64,000 bases of DNA from assembly GCA_963575745.1 (NCBI GenBank), contig CAUYUJ010017878.1:62001-126000 (forward strand), read 5' to 3'. The translations under genes were made by a program, and so were the position numbers. The notes beneath the pieces are model-generated. The model saw only the letters and a list, made by a program, of their open reading frames with translations. It was not told where the DNA came from and ran no database searches. The DNA is from Prorocentrum cordatum (lineage: Eukaryota; Sar; Dinophyceae; Prorocentrales; Prorocentraceae). This document shows positions 28,682-36,778 of this stretch, piece by piece. Position 1 is the first letter of the stretch. Every line of letters begins with the position of its first letter.

Positions 28682-29597
28682 GTTGGTAGCGGAGCGGGGT
28701 CCGGCCCGGAGGCCATGGGCGCGAGAGGCTGGCTGTGACGGCCAGGCCGCTCTGCGCTCGCGCGCCCCGGAGCCAGGCTTCGCTCTGACCACTGAGCAGC
28801 GTGGGATCCACGGCAGAGAGATGCCCGCGGATGGTGAGCAGCAACCGCCGCCAGTCGCCCCAGGAGGCGACGGACGAGAGGAGACCTTCGCTGTCATGAC
28901 GGCCCGAGGAGCTGAGGGGTCGACGGCAGGAGCAGCAGCATCAGGCTCTACGGTCGTGGCGGCGACGATTGATCAGGAGACGCTCACTCGGGCAATACAG
29001 TCCGCAGTCCAAGAGACAGTGCGGGCGCTCGGCCATTTTGGCCAACAGCAACAGCGGCCACCGCAGGAGACAACCTCGACGGTGGCCGACCCATGGGACG
29101 GCACGGGGGCCGACCCGTGGAGCAGCAGCAGAACTAGACAGGCAGCCGAGGTGGGCAACGGAGAAGCAGCAGGAGATTCAGGACAGCGGTGCTCACCCGG
29201 CGACAAGGACGACGTGAAGGAGGACCAGAAGTGGGACGAGCACCAGGACTGGGGCTCGAGCTGGAACAGCAACTGGTGGCCAAGCCAGTGGACCGGAGGC
29301 CGAGGTGACTTTTCTGACCCTCCGGCGTGGCCTGGCTGGGCCCACTATCGACAGCGGCGCCGGGCTATTCGGCGCTGGAACGACAACACCGACGTGGCGG
29401 TCTGGAGGAGGTCGGAGAAGTTCATGCGACTCTTCGACTGGACGATGCAGGCCATTCGAGGATATCCCGGACAAGGAGCTCACCGCATCTTCGTGGTTAC
29501 AGACGCTCCTCAGTCGCATGGACCTGATGATCGGGGAGCGCGAGGGAGACGAGCTACGACGAGCAGGACGAAAAGCATTGTACGAGGCCGTCCGTGA
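28659..29597 (+). CDS. gag: gag, N-terminal segment (Ty1/copia)
   Basis: The ATG at 28659 lies inside the 5' LTR; an alternative is ATG 28821 (MPADGEQQ). The frame is convincing up to about 29453. It is Gln/Gly/Trp-rich, with TRAIQSAVQETVRALGHF, then a tryptophan-rich stretch (WNSNWWPSQW) and WRRSEKFMRLFDWTMQA. This last motif is the start of the conserved capsid-like core I associate with dinoflagellate copia Gag (W-RRTEK-L-FDWDLQA). After the Ala codon at 29451 the sense continues one base later in the next frame, and this frame runs on as nonsense to the stop at 29597. Gag packages the element RNA into particles. The +1 step at 29454 may be an indel or a programmed shift; no classical slippery heptamer is visible. 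Confidence 0.75.
   Translation: MSPLLLPQLVAERGPARRPWAREAGCDGQAALRSRAPEPGFALTTEQRGIHGREMPADGEQQPPPVAPGGDGREETFAVMTARGAEGSTAGAAASGSTVVAATIDQETLTRAIQSAVQETVRALGHFGQQQQRPPQETTSTVADPWDGTGADPWSSSRTRQAAEVGNGEAAGDSGQRCSPGDKDDVKEDQKWDEHQDWGSSWNSNWWPSQWTGGRGDFSDPPAWPGWAHYRQRRRAIRRWNDNTDVAVWRRSEKFMRLFDWTMQAIRGYPGQGAHRIFVVTDAPQSHGPDDRGARGRRATTSRTKSIVRGRP
28684..28695 (+). promoter_or_regulatory. Primer-binding site (tRNA-iMet type)
   Basis: TGGTAGCGGAGC starts two bases after the 5' LTR. Many copia elements use TGGTATCAGAGC, complementary to the 3' end of initiator methionine tRNA; nine or ten of the twelve bases agree. The position and sequence both fit minus-strand primer binding. Confidence 0.75.
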
Positions 29598-30363
29598 TTC
29601 CAAGGAGACGCTCACGCAGTACGTGAGTCGTCGTGAAGCAGAGTTCATCGACGCGGAGGGCCATGACTTATGGATGTCCGACAAGCTCAAGGGTCTCTTC
29701 CTAGAGGAGGGGGCCAACCTCACCCAGCAGGGCGTGCAGAACTTGCGCACGCTCACTCGCGGAGATCTGACCTACAGCAGCGTGAAGTGGGCTCTGCGCC
29801 AGCTTGACTCATCAGCCGGCACCGAGCGCCTGCTTCCCGGCAAAGCCGGGGCAGGCAGCATGCTAGCAGCAGCGTCTGAAGACCTAGGGCCGAGCGCTCG
29901 CTCGGATGTTGGTGTTTTTCAGCCTTCCTCTTCCCCTCCTAACCTCGGTCGGTGTGAAGGTAGGTCGGAGGGCGCCAACTACCAGGTGGTCGAGGACGAA
30001 GAGGATGACTACGACGAGGGAGCCGGCGAGTCGGACGAGCTCGAGGAAGAGGACGCGGCGGCCCTCCTCGCGGAGATCGATGACATGGACATCGAGGAGG
30101 ACGACGCCGAGCTGGTGCTGGCCGAGCTGACGAACAACAGGTCCTGGAAGCAGAACAAGGACCTCAAGCGAGCAGCTCGGCGCGATCGAGAGTACTTCGG
30201 CTCCCGAGGTCGAGGCCGTGGCAGGACCCCTCCTCCTTCTCGGCCAGCCGGACGAGGAGGGGTCGCCAGCGACGAGAACGCGACGAGCGTGGAGGCGGAG
30301 CCGGAGGAGCAGGACACAGGCCTCCTCTGGGCAGGCGACGCTTCCCCACCCAGGAGCAGCTGA
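29305..30363 (+). CDS. gag: gag, C-terminal segment (Ty1/copia)
   Basis: The sense frame starts near 29455 with FEDIPDKELTASSWLQTLL, then MIGEREGDELRRAGRKALYE, then SKETLTQYVSRREAEF, DKLKGLFLEEGANLTQQGVQ and NLRTLTRG. This is the helical capsid core in the order known from dinoflagellate copia Gag (LAGEKEDDE-RRAVRAALYE, ETL-QY--RRE-QF, KGFMLEEGA-L-KQG-QNL-VLT). It is followed by a very acidic stretch (about 29985-30115, EEDDYDEGAGE and ELEEEDAA), then an Arg/Gly-rich RNA-binding-like segment (REYFGSRGRGRGRTPPP). It ends with TGA at 30361-30363, which overlaps the ATG of the next frame (TGATG). The first ~150 bases of the stated interval are not the sense frame. Confidence 0.75.
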   Translation: MTFLTLRRGLAGPTIDSGAGLFGAGTTTPTWRSGGGRRSSCDSSTGRCRPFEDIPDKELTASSWLQTLLSRMDLMIGEREGDELRRAGRKALYEAVRDSKETLTQYVSRREAEFIDAEGHDLWMSDKLKGLFLEEGANLTQQGVQNLRTLTRGDLTYSSVKWALRQLDSSAGTERLLPGKAGAGSMLAAASEDLGPSARSDVGVFQPSSSPPNLGRCEGRSEGANYQVVEDEEDDYDEGAGESDELEEEDAAALLAEIDDMDIEEDDAELVLAELTNNRSWKQNKDLKRAARRDREYFGSRGRGRGRTPPPSRPAGRGGVASDENATSVEAEPEEQDTGLLWAGDASPPRSS

Positions 30364-30881
30364 TGAAGGTCACCAAGTGCAAGCTGTGCCACGAGAAGGG
30401 CCATTGGGGGCGCGAGTGCCCCAACGTCAGCAGCGCCAAGAAGGACGCCGTCAAGCGGGAGGTCTCCATCAAGAAGACTCCCATCAGGAAGGCCTCGTCC
30501 TACATGTTCGACGGGGTGGCGTTCAGCAGCAACGACATGTGGGCAGCGCCGGCGTGGCGCGGGATCGAGGAGGAGATCACATCAGGGTCGATCTTCCTGG
30601 CGGCCTCGTCGACCCAGGGCCTGGTCGACCCCGGGGCAGGGACTGACCTGGTGGGCGTGGAGGCTCTCAACAAACAGGGAGTCCGAGGCGCTCGCGACCC
30701 ACGGCCTCAGGTACGTCGAGATTCCTGCCGAACATCGGACGCGCCTTCGTGGGGCCCACGGAGTCGGAGGCCAGGCCAAGGTTGTGAGTGCTATACTTTT
30801 TCCGTTGTGTTTAGGTGGCGTCTTTGGCATCATAGACACCACTGTGCTCGGAGAGGCTGTTCCTCACATTCTGAGCGTTAA
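30363..30881 (+). CDS. CCHC zinc knuckle and N-terminal half of aspartic protease (Ty1/copia)
   Basis: Residues 6-19 are CKLCHEKGHWGREC, a perfect C-x2-C-x4-H-x4-C knuckle for RNA binding (30378-30419). About 70 residues on comes FLAASSTQGLVDPGAGTDLV, the protease active-site region. The usual D-T/S-G-A is D-P-G-A here (Asp codon 30627-30629), which removes the hydroxyl residue of the catalytic triplet. The knuckle is readable upstream of the ATG too (FPTQEQLMKVTKC), which suggests the sense frame crosses over before 30363 rather than starting there. Beyond about 30680 the sense moves to the next frame, and the rest of this frame to 30881 is a shadow. Confidence 0.7.
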   Translation: MKVTKCKLCHEKGHWGRECPNVSSAKKDAVKREVSIKKTPIRKASSYMFDGVAFSSNDMWAAPAWRGIEEEITSGSIFLAASSTQGLVDPGAGTDLVGVEALNKQGVRGARDPRPQVRRDSCRTSDAPSWGPRSRRPGQGCECYTFSVVFRWRLWHHRHHCARRGCSSHSER

Positions 30882-33800
30882 TCTTCTGGACTTTCTAGAG
30901 AGCGTGATTGATTTACCGAGGAACAAGCTTCGCTCCGGCACCCTGCGCACGACTGCGGCCATGACACGCCTGGGTTCCGGGCACAGGATGGTAGAGATCG
31001 TGCGTTCCCTGGAGGAGCCGCCGACAGTCCCAGCGTCGGCGCTTCAGCGCTATCCTTTTCTGACGGAGGGGTCATTCACCCTTGGCAATGAGAAGCCTCC
31101 GAAGATGCTGGCAGATGGAACTGTGACGCAGTACATCCCTCACCTCATCATCTCCATCCTTCGGTTTAGAGCTAAGTCGAGACGCACGGGGCCCGGGCCA
31201 AGTCGCGCGGGTTCTAGGCCAAGGGGGTTTTCGAGCAGAACGCCAAGCAGGGATCCGAGGGAATCGCCGTACGTGGGCTACTCGGTCGTCTCAATCGTCG
31301 CAGTCGTGGTCTGCCTATTCGTCGTGCGTTGGGCTCAGCGGGCCCGCCTCGAACAGGTCACGGGCTCAGGATCTTTGGGGCGCGCTAAGGTCTCGGACAA
31401 CAGCAACGAAGGACGGGGCAGGGCTCTCGACCCCATCGGCAAAGGAGCTCTCGACCTCATCGGCAGCAGGGGCCCAAGGGCTCTCGTGTATATACTGTCC
31501 GTGGCCTCTTTTGGCTCGAGTCTCTGCTCGCGTCTTTCTCGGCATCGACGGTTGAGCCGACGATCGCAGTGTCCTGCCGGCATCGTCCGGCGCAGCGATG
31601 ATGTTCATAACGATTTCCATGTACCTCCTGAGGGGGATCCTCTCAGTGCGGGGAGCTCCCCAGTTCCGCGGGTCCACCACTCAGCCGCCCGGCGGCGGCA
31701 ACAGCAGAGGCGACGGCAGCGACAGTCGAGGAGACGCTGCCAGGGCAGCGCTGAGCCAGGCGATCGAGACGCCGGTGGAGGCGCCGGCAGAGGCCACCAC
31801 GACTCCGAGCGGACCGCTTTCCCATCCCGGGGTGCCCAGCCAGTTGCCCGCCCAGCTGATGACTTGGGCCCAGGCGATGGCGGCCGCCGGACCCGATGGA
31901 GTGCCCGACCGAGGGGTGGCCGGCTACCTGACGGACGGGACGCCCATCCTGACGATGGAGTACCAGCAGTATCTACTTCAGGCGCCCCCTCCGCCGTCGG
32001 GCCCTCCGCCTGGGCCGAATCCAGCAGCAGCCTCCAGCGCTCAGCCAGCAGCATCACCGATGCCATGGATGGCCGGAGTCCAGGGGCAGTTTCCAGGCCC
32101 GCCGAAGGCGAGATCGGCACGGCTGCTGGGCCACGGAGGGACACCGACTACAGGGGCCTCGGGAGCAACGCCGGGGATTCACCACGGTCGCGACGAGGAT
32201 CAGGCATCGATGCAGCTGGTCACGAACCAGAGCGACGACGGAGAACCGACAGCTGCAGCAGCAGCGGCAGCTCCGACTTCGGCGGCAGCAGCAGCAGCAA
32301 CCATCCCAGCCTGGCGGGCAGCAGCACCGCTGAAGCCGAGATCGATCCCAGTCAAGCCGCCCCCGCCCAAGCTGGTGAACAACTGCAATCACTCGCAGGC
32401 CACATCGTACGGCAACCAGTACGGCTCGGGCACGAAGTGCAAGTTCTGCGGCTACAAGCTCACCTGGGCGCCACGCGGCAGCGGAGGCGAGCAGGACGGC
32501 GGGCCGGCAGCGAGGCCGGAGTCCGCGGCAGAGGCGGCCAGACGGGCGGCGGCTGCTGCCGAGCGGACTGTGCAGATCACGCAGGAGAATCCCGTGTTTC
32601 AGACAGGGACGGCAGCGCTGCAGACGGCCAACGACCTGAACGGCTACCTCAACGCTTTACAGTGGCAGCTGCACCAGATCCCCGAGGGGATTCGATCCCT
32701 CGGAAAGGTGCAGGAGGTGGTCGAGCAGATTGCACAGTACGCCAGTCAAGCCCAGTTCCAGACCAGCAGTCAGCTGGAGGAGGGCCTGCAGCAGATCCAT
32801 CAGGCGCTCATCCGACTCCGTCGTACTTTGGAAGCACTGGAGCCGATGGGAGAATCCCTCGACTACCTGACAGAGCAGATGAGCACCCTGTCGCTGTCAG
32901 TCGGCAACATCGAGCAGTCAATGGGTCAGATGGCGCAGATGATAGTGGAGATCGGGACGGCGGTGATGGGGCTCGCGCAGGTGGCCAACGCTGTCGGAGC
33001 GAACCAGGAGCTTCCGTTGCAGGAGCCGGACAGCTCACAGGCGGGTGCTTCCTCGCCGGAGCCCGAGGGCGCACCGCAGGTCTCGACCACGGCAGTGACA
33101 CCGCCTTGGGAGATCCTCTACGAGAGCGACAAGGACGACGAGATGTAGCGGTGTCCTCGGACGCCACTCCTAGCTCTTTAGTCGCCGGCCCGAGCCGAGG
33201 GGCTTCGGGCCAGCAGCAGCAGCGTTCAAGGTGCAGTCGTCTGGACTGTGCGTGCGCTGCCGTCTCTGACAGGGGCTCACCAGAGAGCCCATTGACAGTC
33301 CTTTCTCCTACTTCTCCCCCCTCTGTGCAGAGGCTCCTGGTCGAGCCTGAGTGGCTCGACGGAGATTGGATGAACGACGACCGCGAGGTCGCCTGCGGGT
33401 CTCATGTGAGAAAGGCTCTCGGCGAGGCAGCAGCCAGGGCAACTGGAGCCCTCCCAGGGACCTTTCCTGTCGGCGCGTCGGTCACCCCGGGACGATCCAA
33501 GGTGGCTTTCACGGAAGTGTTCTCCCCTCCCAGGATCGCTCCCGCTGTTAAGAAAAATGGGGCCCTTGTGGGGGAGGGGGCCTCATGGGACCTCAAGGTC
33601 GGCTGGGACGCCGCTCAAAGAACAGAAGTTGATCGCCTCTGGGAAACGATCAGGACCGATCGACCCGAAATGATCTGGTTGTGTTCCGAGTGTCGGGCCT
33701 TTTCCGCGATCCATAGGTTGAATCGGGATCGGATGGACCCTGAGGACTGGAGATCATTAGTGCGGGACGGCCTCCGGGACCTTTTCCTTTGCATGAGGAT

Positions 33801-33996
33801 AGCCGACTATCAGGTCCGACACGGCCGTTTCTTTGCGTTTGAGCACCCCCTCTATGCCTCCTCCTGGGGAACGCATGTCGCCAAGCGCGTGTGGGACCTC
33901 CCGGGCGTTCGACGGATCCGGCTCGACATGTGCCAGTTCGGAATGCGGGTGGACGACAGGGGGCCCCATAAAAAAACCCACGGGAATTTTGTCTAA
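30784..33996 (+). CDS. Protease C-terminal half, linker and methyltransferase-like domain (long frame, partly shadow)
   Basis: Sense in this frame begins upstream at about 30683 with SEALATHGLRYVEIP, then VGGQAKVVSAILFPLCLGGV, then TVLGEAVPHILSVNLLDFLE and RNKLRSGTL. This is the C-terminal half of a copia-type aspartic protease (flap, then VP-LLSVKLL). It continues to about 31350 through a hydrophobic segment (VVSIVAVVVCLFVV, possible membrane span). From 31598 to 33148 the meaningful frame is a different one and this one is only open by chance. From 33149 it is again sense: SPLTVLSPTSPPS, WLDGDWMNDD, then the conserved block 33502-33965 described separately. It ends with TAA at 33994-33996 after a frame break near 33960 in a G5-C4 run. 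Confidence 0.6.
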   Translation: MSAILFPLCLGGVFGIIDTTVLGEAVPHILSVNLLDFLESVIDLPRNKLRSGTLRTTAAMTRLGSGHRMVEIVRSLEEPPTVPASALQRYPFLTEGSFTLGNEKPPKMLADGTVTQYIPHLIISILRFRAKSRRTGPGPSRAGSRPRGFSSRTPSRDPRESPYVGYSVVSIVAVVVCLFVVRWAQRARLEQVTGSGSLGRAKVSDNSNEGRGRALDPIGKGALDLIGSRGPRALVYILSVASFGSSLCSRLSRHRRLSRRSQCPAGIVRRSDDVHNDFHVPPEGDPLSAGSSPVPRVHHSAARRRQQQRRRQRQSRRRCQGSAEPGDRDAGGGAGRGHHDSERTAFPSRGAQPVARPADDLGPGDGGRRTRWSARPRGGRLPDGRDAHPDDGVPAVSTSGAPSAVGPSAWAESSSSLQRSASSITDAMDGRSPGAVSRPAEGEIGTAAGPRRDTDYRGLGSNAGDSPRSRRGSGIDAAGHEPERRRRTDSCSSSGSSDFGGSSSSNHPSLAGSSTAEAEIDPSQAAPAQAGEQLQSLAGHIVRQPVRLGHEVQVLRLQAHLGATRQRRRAGRRAGSEAGVRGRGGQTGGGCCRADCADHAGESRVSDRDGSAADGQRPERLPQRFTVAAAPDPRGDSIPRKGAGGGRADCTVRQSSPVPDQQSAGGGPAADPSGAHPTPSYFGSTGADGRIPRLPDRADEHPVAVSRQHRAVNGSDGADDSGDRDGGDGARAGGQRCRSEPGASVAGAGQLTGGCFLAGARGRTAGLDHGSDTALGDPLRERQGRRDVAVSSDATPSSLVAGPSRGASGQQQQRSRCSRLDCACAAVSDRGSPESPLTVLSPTSPPSVQRLLVEPEWLDGDWMNDDREVACGSHVRKALGEAAARATGALPGTFPVGASVTPGRSKVAFTEVFSPPRIAPAVKKNGALVGEGASWDLKVGWDAAQRTEVDRLWETIRTDRPEMIWLCSECRAFSAIHRLNRDRMDPEDWRSLVRDGLRDLFLCMRIADYQVRHGRFFAFEHPLYASSWGTHVAKRVWDLPGVRRIRLDMCQFGMRVDDRGPHKKTHGNFV
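31598..33148 (+). CDS. 516-aa ORF with CxH...CxxC zinc motif and helical C-terminal region
   Basis: ATG ATG start, TAG stop. Residues 1-15 are hydrophobic (MFITISMYLLRGIL). The next 240 are Pro/Ala/Ser-rich and low complexity, with poly-Ala near 225-240. Around residue 263 comes NNCNHSQATSYGNQYGSGTK followed by CKFCGYKLTW: a Cys-x-His ... Cys-x2-Cys arrangement (C263, H265, C about 281 and 284) likely to bind zinc. I recall a similar CxH/CxxC box between protease and integrase in other dinoflagellate copia polyproteins. The last 200 residues look strongly helical (TANDLNGYLNALQWQLHQIP, LEEGLQQIHQALIRLRRTLE, NIEQSMGQMAQMIVEI), suggesting a coiled coil. Composition shows this is the true frame here. 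Function unknown. A degenerate SL-like sequence lies about 80 bp upstream (31498-31520). Confidence 0.65.
   Translation: MMFITISMYLLRGILSVRGAPQFRGSTTQPPGGGNSRGDGSDSRGDAARAALSQAIETPVEAPAEATTTPSGPLSHPGVPSQLPAQLMTWAQAMAAAGPDGVPDRGVAGYLTDGTPILTMEYQQYLLQAPPPPSGPPPGPNPAAASSAQPAASPMPWMAGVQGQFPGPPKARSARLLGHGGTPTTGASGATPGIHHGRDEDQASMQLVTNQSDDGEPTAAAAAAAPTSAAAAAATIPAWRAAAPLKPRSIPVKPPPPKLVNNCNHSQATSYGNQYGSGTKCKFCGYKLTWAPRGSGGEQDGGPAARPESAAEAARRAAAAAERTVQITQENPVFQTGTAALQTANDLNGYLNALQWQLHQIPEGIRSLGKVQEVVEQIAQYASQAQFQTSSQLEEGLQQIHQALIRLRRTLEALEPMGESLDYLTEQMSTLSLSVGNIEQSMGQMAQMIVEIGTAVMGLAQVANAVGANQELPLQEPDSSQAGASSPEPEGAPQVSTTAVTPPWEILYESDKDDEM
33502..33965 (+). CDS. Methyltransferase-like domain upstream of integrase (part of the copia polyprotein)
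   Basis: About 155 residues. In order: VAFTEVFSPPRIAP; SWDLKVGWD; LWETIRTDRPEMIWLCSECR with AFSAIHRLNRDRM; RHGRFFAFEHPLYASSWG; LDMCQFGMRV. In related dinoflagellate polyproteins, as I remember them, the corresponding motifs are E-FSPPR, YDL-TG-D, P--V--SPPCTMFS, F-FEHP--A-SW and DMC-YGL. These are arranged like motifs I, II, IV, VI and following of DNA cytosine-C5 methyltransferases. Here the PPC of the catalytic-loop-like motif is SEC, so the cysteine is kept but the prolines are lost. Retroelement-borne cytosine methyltransferases are known in dinoflagellates. Equating this domain with them is inference; it is shorter and lacks a clear PCQ or ENV. Confidence 0.45.
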
Positions 33997-36778
33997 CCAC
34001 CCCGAGGTGTTGCGGCTCTTAGACGGTCACCTCTGCACGGGGGAACACAAGCGCGCTGTTCTGGAGGGAGGCTCGGTTACTACCAAGGCGGGATGTTACC
34101 CCCCCCCGTTCGTGCGCACTGTCGCCAGGGCTGTCGCCGAACACTGGTCCGGAGCTTCCAGGGCCAGGCAGTCTTCCTGGGCGGAGCTGGCGGAAGGAGT
34201 CTCCGACGGAGCTGCGGAGGCCGGGGAAGCAATTGGCGGCGAGGGCGAGCCCGAAGGTTCGGACGAGAGCGACGACGAGCCCGAGACCCGACCACCCACT
34301 CAGAACAGAACGAGGGGCGACGTGACCGGGAAGCCCGATCCTCAGCCCACTGAGGACGAAAAACGGTTGATATACAAGTTGCATTGCAACATGGGCCATC
34401 CCGACAACCGGAAGTTTCTTCGGGTTCTTCGAGCCGGTGGGGCCAAACAGCACCTGGTGAGATGGGTGCGTCAGCATTTTGTTTGTTCGGAATGTGCGGA
34501 ACGGTCGCAGTCGGGGGCCCATCGTCGAGTTGCGTTGCCTAGAACCTTTCGTTTTAATCACATCGTGGGGGTCGATCTCTTCTACCTCGACTTTCAAGGT
34601 ACGACGTATCCATATCTCAACATCGTCGACCACGGGTCGAACCTGCAGGTTGTCACCCGAGTCGAGGCCGCGACGTCGGCTGCTGTCTGGTCCGAGTTTC
34701 TGAGGTCCTGGGTCCGACCCTTGGGCGCGCCACATCTGATCATCTCGGACGGGGGCTCGGAGTTTGGAGCTCGGTTTGCCCGAGGTTTGGAACAGTGGGG
34801 AGTTTGTCATCATGTCTGCGACGCAGACAGTCCCTGGCAGAACGGACGAGTGGAGAGACACGGTGGCTGGGTCAAAGACAGAGTCCGTATCGAGCTAGAG
34901 TCCGGGACGTCGCTTCCCTCGTCCCTCCAGGAGTTAGATGATCTGGTGTTTGAGCTGGTGGCGCATAAGAACCGATTTTGGCATCGAGGCGGGTTTTCGC
35001 CTCTCCAGTTGGTTTTCGGAGAAAATCCGCGGCTTCCGCACGAGCTCCTGTCCGACGATCGACGGGCATTGCCCGGGTGGCAGGATGTTATGAGTCCCTC
35101 CTCAGAGCAGGACGAGGCGGGAGCCGAGTTTGCCAGGGCCCGCGCCATCCGAGCGGCGGCCCGTAGACTTGCCATGGAAGCCACGGCCCGAGACAAGCTG
35201 TCCCGAGCGGCCCGGGCGAGGACACCTGGGACCAGGAGGTTTACCCCCGGCCAGTGGGTTTTCGTCTGGAGGCATTTCACCAGGATATCGTCCAGGGCCG
35301 ATGCTCTAGGGCGCCGCCGTGCTGGCTGGACGGGTCCCGGGGTCGTGGCGCTTGCCGAGGGCGGCACGGTGCGGGTTGCGGTCCGGGCCCGCCTCTGGAA
35401 GTGTTCGGCCGAACAAGTTAGGCTTGCTAGCCCCGAGGAAGAGCGCGGCCTTCAATTGGCCGAAGACCCTAGATGGCAGGAGCTGCTCCGTTCTGCCCAG
35501 GCGAGGCGGGCGACCGCTGTGGACGTCCAGCGCGAGGGGCCCCCTCCCGAGAGTGCTTGGGACGAGGCGGCACAAGCCGAGCTCGATTCGGAACCAAGGG
35601 CCCCCGGAGCTGGGCCAACACCAGCCGAGGAACGAAGACCGGAGGATCGACCCTCTTCCCCGTCGGTGGGTGGGACTCTCGGGCTTCCTCGGAGGGCCTC
35701 CAGAGGGTCTCTCTCTCGTGCCGGATCGGTCGTGGCCCAACCAGGCTCGGACAGGACCGGGCTGCCCACTATTTCTGAGCTGGCTCCCTCAGACAGAGGA
35801 GAGTCGGCAACGCCGCCCCTCAGTCAGCAGTGGTCTCGAGGAGTCAGTTCAGGATCCGCAGAGGTCGAGCCAAGGGATCAGGAGAATCCAGGACTCCTCC
35901 CTCCTCCGTCTCCTCCTCGTCCTGTTTCCTTACCCGCTCCTGCTCCTCCTCCCTTGCCTGTGTCTCCCAGTTCTCTTTCCCCTGTCACTCCGTCTCCACC
36001 AGAGGGGGCGAGGCCTAAGACAAGGGGGCGTCTCACCCAGCCTGAGGATGTCCCAGCCTGCATTCGAGCTGCGAGGGCTGGGAGCGCACCTCCCGAGATA
36101 AAGAGGGCCAGGACCGACCCTTCCTCGGGCTCCTCCCCTCCTTACCCCGTCGGTGGAACTGCCTCCTCCTCCTCCGGCGTTGGTGGTCCTGGACCTGGCC
36201 TGGAGACCCGGGGGCCTGTCAGAACCGGCGATGAGCCGAAGCAGTCTGTTCAGGAGCGTGTTCAGGCCATCGAAGCTGAGTCAGGTCTCGGTCGCCAAAT
36301 CGCAACAGGGGAGCCGAGGGAACGGTCGAGGCAGAAGCCACCAGCGAGTTCTTCGTGGTCCCGGGACCGATTGACGGGCTCTCCGTCGTTCCCGGGGATG
36401 TCGAGGGGTTTGTTGGGGCCGTGGGCGAAAGCATCCAGGACAGGGGCACCTTTGCGGCTAGCCGCGGGGGAGAAGCGACCCTCAAGAGGCTCACCCCTCA
36501 GGAGCGTCAGAAGTTTCAGGCTTCATATAACAAAGAATGGAAGGCCATGCTGCAATCCGGGGGTGCCCGAGTCATCCCTCCGAGCCAGGCGGCGAAGATC
36601 CGGCAACGTTGTCCGGACAGGATCATATCCAGCCGAATGGTGCGCCGATGGAAGCCAGTCGAAGGGACTTTCGTGGAACCCGAGGCGAAGTCCAGGTGGT
36701 GTGTACATGGTCATAAGGGCCCCGACTCTGGCTCCCTCGCTGTATACGCACCCACTCCCCAGACCTCATCTATTATGA
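33833..36778 (+). CDS. int: Integrase with pre-integrase zinc domain and C-terminal linker (Ty1/copia)
   Basis: Sense starts near 33965 (IKKPTGILSNHPEVL, the tail of the preceding domain) and runs to about 36340. The zinc-binding H-C domain is LHCNMGHPDNRKFL ... FVCSECA (34380-34500). The catalytic core has Asp in GVDLFYLDF (34574), Asp in IISDGGSEFG (34748) and Glu in WQNGRVERHGG (34853): D, D, then 34 residues to E, as in D,D35E integrases. FTPGQWVFVWRHF with WTGPGVVALAEGGTVRVAVR (35240-35400) resembles the C-terminal DNA-binding region. From 35500 to 36340 the chain is Pro/Ser/Glu-rich and disordered. Sense passes to the next frame near 36345. The first ~130 bases and the last ~430 bases of the interval are shadows. 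Confidence 0.88.
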   Translation: MRLSTPSMPPPGERMSPSACGTSRAFDGSGSTCASSECGWTTGGPIKKPTGILSNHPEVLRLLDGHLCTGEHKRAVLEGGSVTTKAGCYPPPFVRTVARAVAEHWSGASRARQSSWAELAEGVSDGAAEAGEAIGGEGEPEGSDESDDEPETRPPTQNRTRGDVTGKPDPQPTEDEKRLIYKLHCNMGHPDNRKFLRVLRAGGAKQHLVRWVRQHFVCSECAERSQSGAHRRVALPRTFRFNHIVGVDLFYLDFQGTTYPYLNIVDHGSNLQVVTRVEAATSAAVWSEFLRSWVRPLGAPHLIISDGGSEFGARFARGLEQWGVCHHVCDADSPWQNGRVERHGGWVKDRVRIELESGTSLPSSLQELDDLVFELVAHKNRFWHRGGFSPLQLVFGENPRLPHELLSDDRRALPGWQDVMSPSSEQDEAGAEFARARAIRAAARRLAMEATARDKLSRAARARTPGTRRFTPGQWVFVWRHFTRISSRADALGRRRAGWTGPGVVALAEGGTVRVAVRARLWKCSAEQVRLASPEEERGLQLAEDPRWQELLRSAQARRATAVDVQREGPPPESAWDEAAQAELDSEPRAPGAGPTPAEERRPEDRPSSPSVGGTLGLPRRASRGSLSRAGSVVAQPGSDRTGLPTISELAPSDRGESATPPLSQQWSRGVSSGSAEVEPRDQENPGLLPPPSPPRPVSLPAPAPPPLPVSPSSLSPVTPSPPEGARPKTRGRLTQPEDVPACIRAARAGSAPPEIKRARTDPSSGSSPPYPVGGTASSSSGVGGPGPGLETRGPVRTGDEPKQSVQERVQAIEAESGLGRQIATGEPRERSRQKPPASSSWSRDRLTGSPSFPGMSRGLLGPWAKASRTGAPLRLAAGEKRPSRGSPLRSVRSFRLHITKNGRPCCNPGVPESSLRARRRRSGNVVRTGSYPAEWCADGSQSKGLSWNPRRSPGGVYMVIRAPTLAPSLYTHPLPRPHLL

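Noticed and set aside
30361-30365. TGATG stop-start overlap as a deliberate reinitiation site between gag and pol
   Set aside because: The zinc-knuckle frame makes sense upstream of this ATG (FPTQEQL), so the coding sequence probably crosses over before it; similar frame changes occur elsewhere without such overlaps.
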